Below, piece by piece: positions 5,203 to 6,332 of a stretch of DNA of 6,332 nucleotides. Positions within the stretch are counted from its first letter, which is position 1. Every line of letters starts with the position of its first letter. The position numbers were made by a program, and so were the translations under genes. The stretch is from an uncultured Bacilli bacterium (GTDB lineage: Bacteria; Bacillota_I; Bacilli_A; RF39; UBA660), in the NCBI GenBank assembly GCA_904502155.1, contig CAJGDV010000070.1, positions 1 through 6,332 of the forward strand. The letters run 5' to 3'. The notes beneath the pieces were generated by a model. The model saw only the letters and a list, made by a program, of their open reading frames with translations, had not been told where the DNA came from and searched no databases.

Positions 5203-6332
5203 ATCTTTTTTCTACTTCTTCTTTAAATATTTTAGCAACAATTGATGGATTAGCCATACCTTTTGTTTGCTTCATAACTTGTCCGACAAAGAAATTAAAT
5301 ACACTTCTTCCTTTTTTATATTCTTCTACTGTTTCCATACTGTTTTCAATTAATTCAATAATCATTGGTCTTAAAATATTTTCATCAGTAATTTGTGTCA
5401 TACCAAGATCTTTAACTATTTTGCTTGGTTTTTCATTATTTTCTAACATTTTTTCAAATACTTGTTTACCTTGTTTTGATGAAATTTCATTTGTTTCAAT
5501 TAATTTAATTAACTCTGCTATATTTTCAGGTGAAACAATAAATTCATCTATTGTAATACCATTTTTATTTAATGTACTTAAAATATTACCTGTCATCCAG
5601 TTAGCAGCACTAATTGGATTTGATCCTGCTTCTACGATTTTTTCATAATAATTAGCATTTTCCATTTCTTTTACAATTGTTGTTGCATCTAATTCTGGTA
5701 ATTTATATTCTTCGTAATATTTTTTAAGTCTATCAAATTGTAAAACAGGTAATGTATTTTTTATTTCTTGTTTTAATTCTTCAGTAATTAAGAATGGTGG
5801 AATATTAGGTTCTCTGAAATATTTATAATCTACTGCTTCAATTTTTTCTCTCATATGAATTGTAGTTCTTGTTTTTTCATCAAATCTTCTTGTTTCTTGA
5901 ATTAGTTTTCCACCTTCATTTAGAATTTTTGTTTGTCTTTCTATTTCATAATCGATTGCTTCTTTTACATTGGCAAAAGAACCAACGTTTTTAATTTCAA
6001 CTTTTGTTCCTAATTCTTTAGCATCTTTAGGTGCTAATGAAATATTTACGTCAACACGCATTTGACCTAATTCAGTTCTAGCATCTGATACATTACAGTA
6101 AATAAAAATTTTCTTAAGCGCATCTAAGAAAGCTAGCGCTTCATCTCCTGAATGAATACATGGTTCTGTAACTGTTTCAAGAAGTGGTACCCCACATCTA
6201 TTATAATCAATTAAAGAATATGTTTCATAATGGTCTAAACTTGCTGTATCTTCTTCTAAATGTATATCATGAATTTTAATTTGTTTTTCTTCTCCATTTA
6301 CATATACATTTACATATCCATTTGTTCCTACA
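5201..6332 (-). CDS. gatB: Asp-tRNA(Asn)/Glu-tRNA(Gln) amidotransferase subunit B (partial, 5' end outside window)
   Basis: GatB is the tRNA-binding and kinase subunit of GatCAB, which converts Glu-tRNA(Gln) (and in some species Asp-tRNA(Asn)) to the amide form with ammonia from GatA. The frame is open from the right edge to TAG at 5201-5203: 376 residues are visible, and about 100 N-terminal residues are missing compared with the usual 475-480. The Met at 6061 is internal, because clear GatB sequence continues upstream of it. Visible landmarks, numbered from the edge, are HLEED (24-28), IDYNRCGVPLLE (41-52), VEIKNVGSF (111-119), QETRRFDE (145-152), YFREPNIPP (171-179), and the C-terminal YqeY-like tail with FFVGQVMKQTKGMANP (347-362). 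Where most homologues read EEGSLRCDANVS, this one reads ELGQMRVDVNIS. gatA and gatC probably lie just upstream, outside the window. Confidence 0.95.
   Translation of the reverse strand, partial: VGTNGYVNVYVNGEEKQIKIHDIHLEEDTASLDHYETYSLIDYNRCGVPLLETVTEPCIHSGDEALAFLDALKKIFIYCNVSDARTELGQMRVDVNISLAPKDAKELGTKVEIKNVGSFANVKEAIDYEIERQTKILNEGGKLIQETRRFDEKTRTTIHMREKIEAVDYKYFREPNIPPFLITEELKQEIKNTLPVLQFDRLKKYYEEYKLPELDATTIVKEMENANYYEKIVEAGSNPISAANWMTGNILSTLNKNGITIDEFIVSPENIAELIKLIETNEISSKQGKQVFEKMLENNEKPSKIVKDLGMTQITDENILRPMIIELIENSMETVEEYKKGRSVFNFFVGQVMKQTKGMANPSIVAKIFKEEVEKR

Noticed and set aside
5421..5648. 75-codon plus-strand open frame
   Set aside because: It lies wholly antisense to the well-supported gatB and looks like its mirror; nothing in it resembles a known family.
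1..6332. Mycoplasma-type code with TGA read as tryptophan
   Set aside because: All nine tryptophans in the five proteins are TGG, no frame needs read-through of TGA, and stops are TAA or TAG.

Overview
The window comes from a very AT-rich, low-GC Gram-positive-type bacterium. Its Shine-Dalgarno sites are strong (AGGAGG, AGGAGA), it has GatCAB, and its CCA-adding enzyme is of the bacterial class II type. The style fits gut Bacillota or Mollicutes-related lineages (Erysipelotrichia or RF39-like), but that placement is inference. All nine tryptophans in the recognised proteins are encoded by TGG and the four visible stops are TAA or TAG, so nothing here calls for reassignment of TGA.

Every gene is on the minus strand, so the reading order runs from high to low coordinates. 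First comes the 3' part of gatB (6332 to 5201, 5' end outside the window). AsnRS (asnS, 5190-3814) follows after 10 nt, with its ribosome binding site overlapping the gatB stop, and the pair ends in a strong intrinsic terminator (about 3784-3810). A 209-nt intergenic region then carries a probable extended -10 promoter for a small HU-family DNA-binding protein (3604-3332). A second, weaker hairpin (3300-3324) separates HU from a CCA-adding tRNA nucleotidyltransferase (3284-2193). Seventeen nt later comes a large open-ended gene (2175 to beyond position 1), which has no stop or downstream end in the window.

Four of the five genes are housekeeping. GatB belongs to the amidotransferase that makes Gln-tRNA(Gln) (and possibly Asn-tRNA(Asn)), AsnRS charges tRNA(Asn), the CCA enzyme completes tRNA 3' ends, and HU compacts DNA. 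The theme is tRNA maturation and aminoacylation.

The exception is the left-hand gene. It encodes a type IV prepilin N-terminus (KKKG|FTLVEL), a four-cysteine linker, and at least 23 BspA-type leucine-rich repeats with an almost perfect 22-residue period. The array is interrupted by a recurring 31-residue module, seen twice complete and a third time cut by the window edge. This pseudopilin-LRR fusion is the part most worth a second look. I see no CRISPR array, insertion sequence, tRNA or rRNA gene, or defence system.
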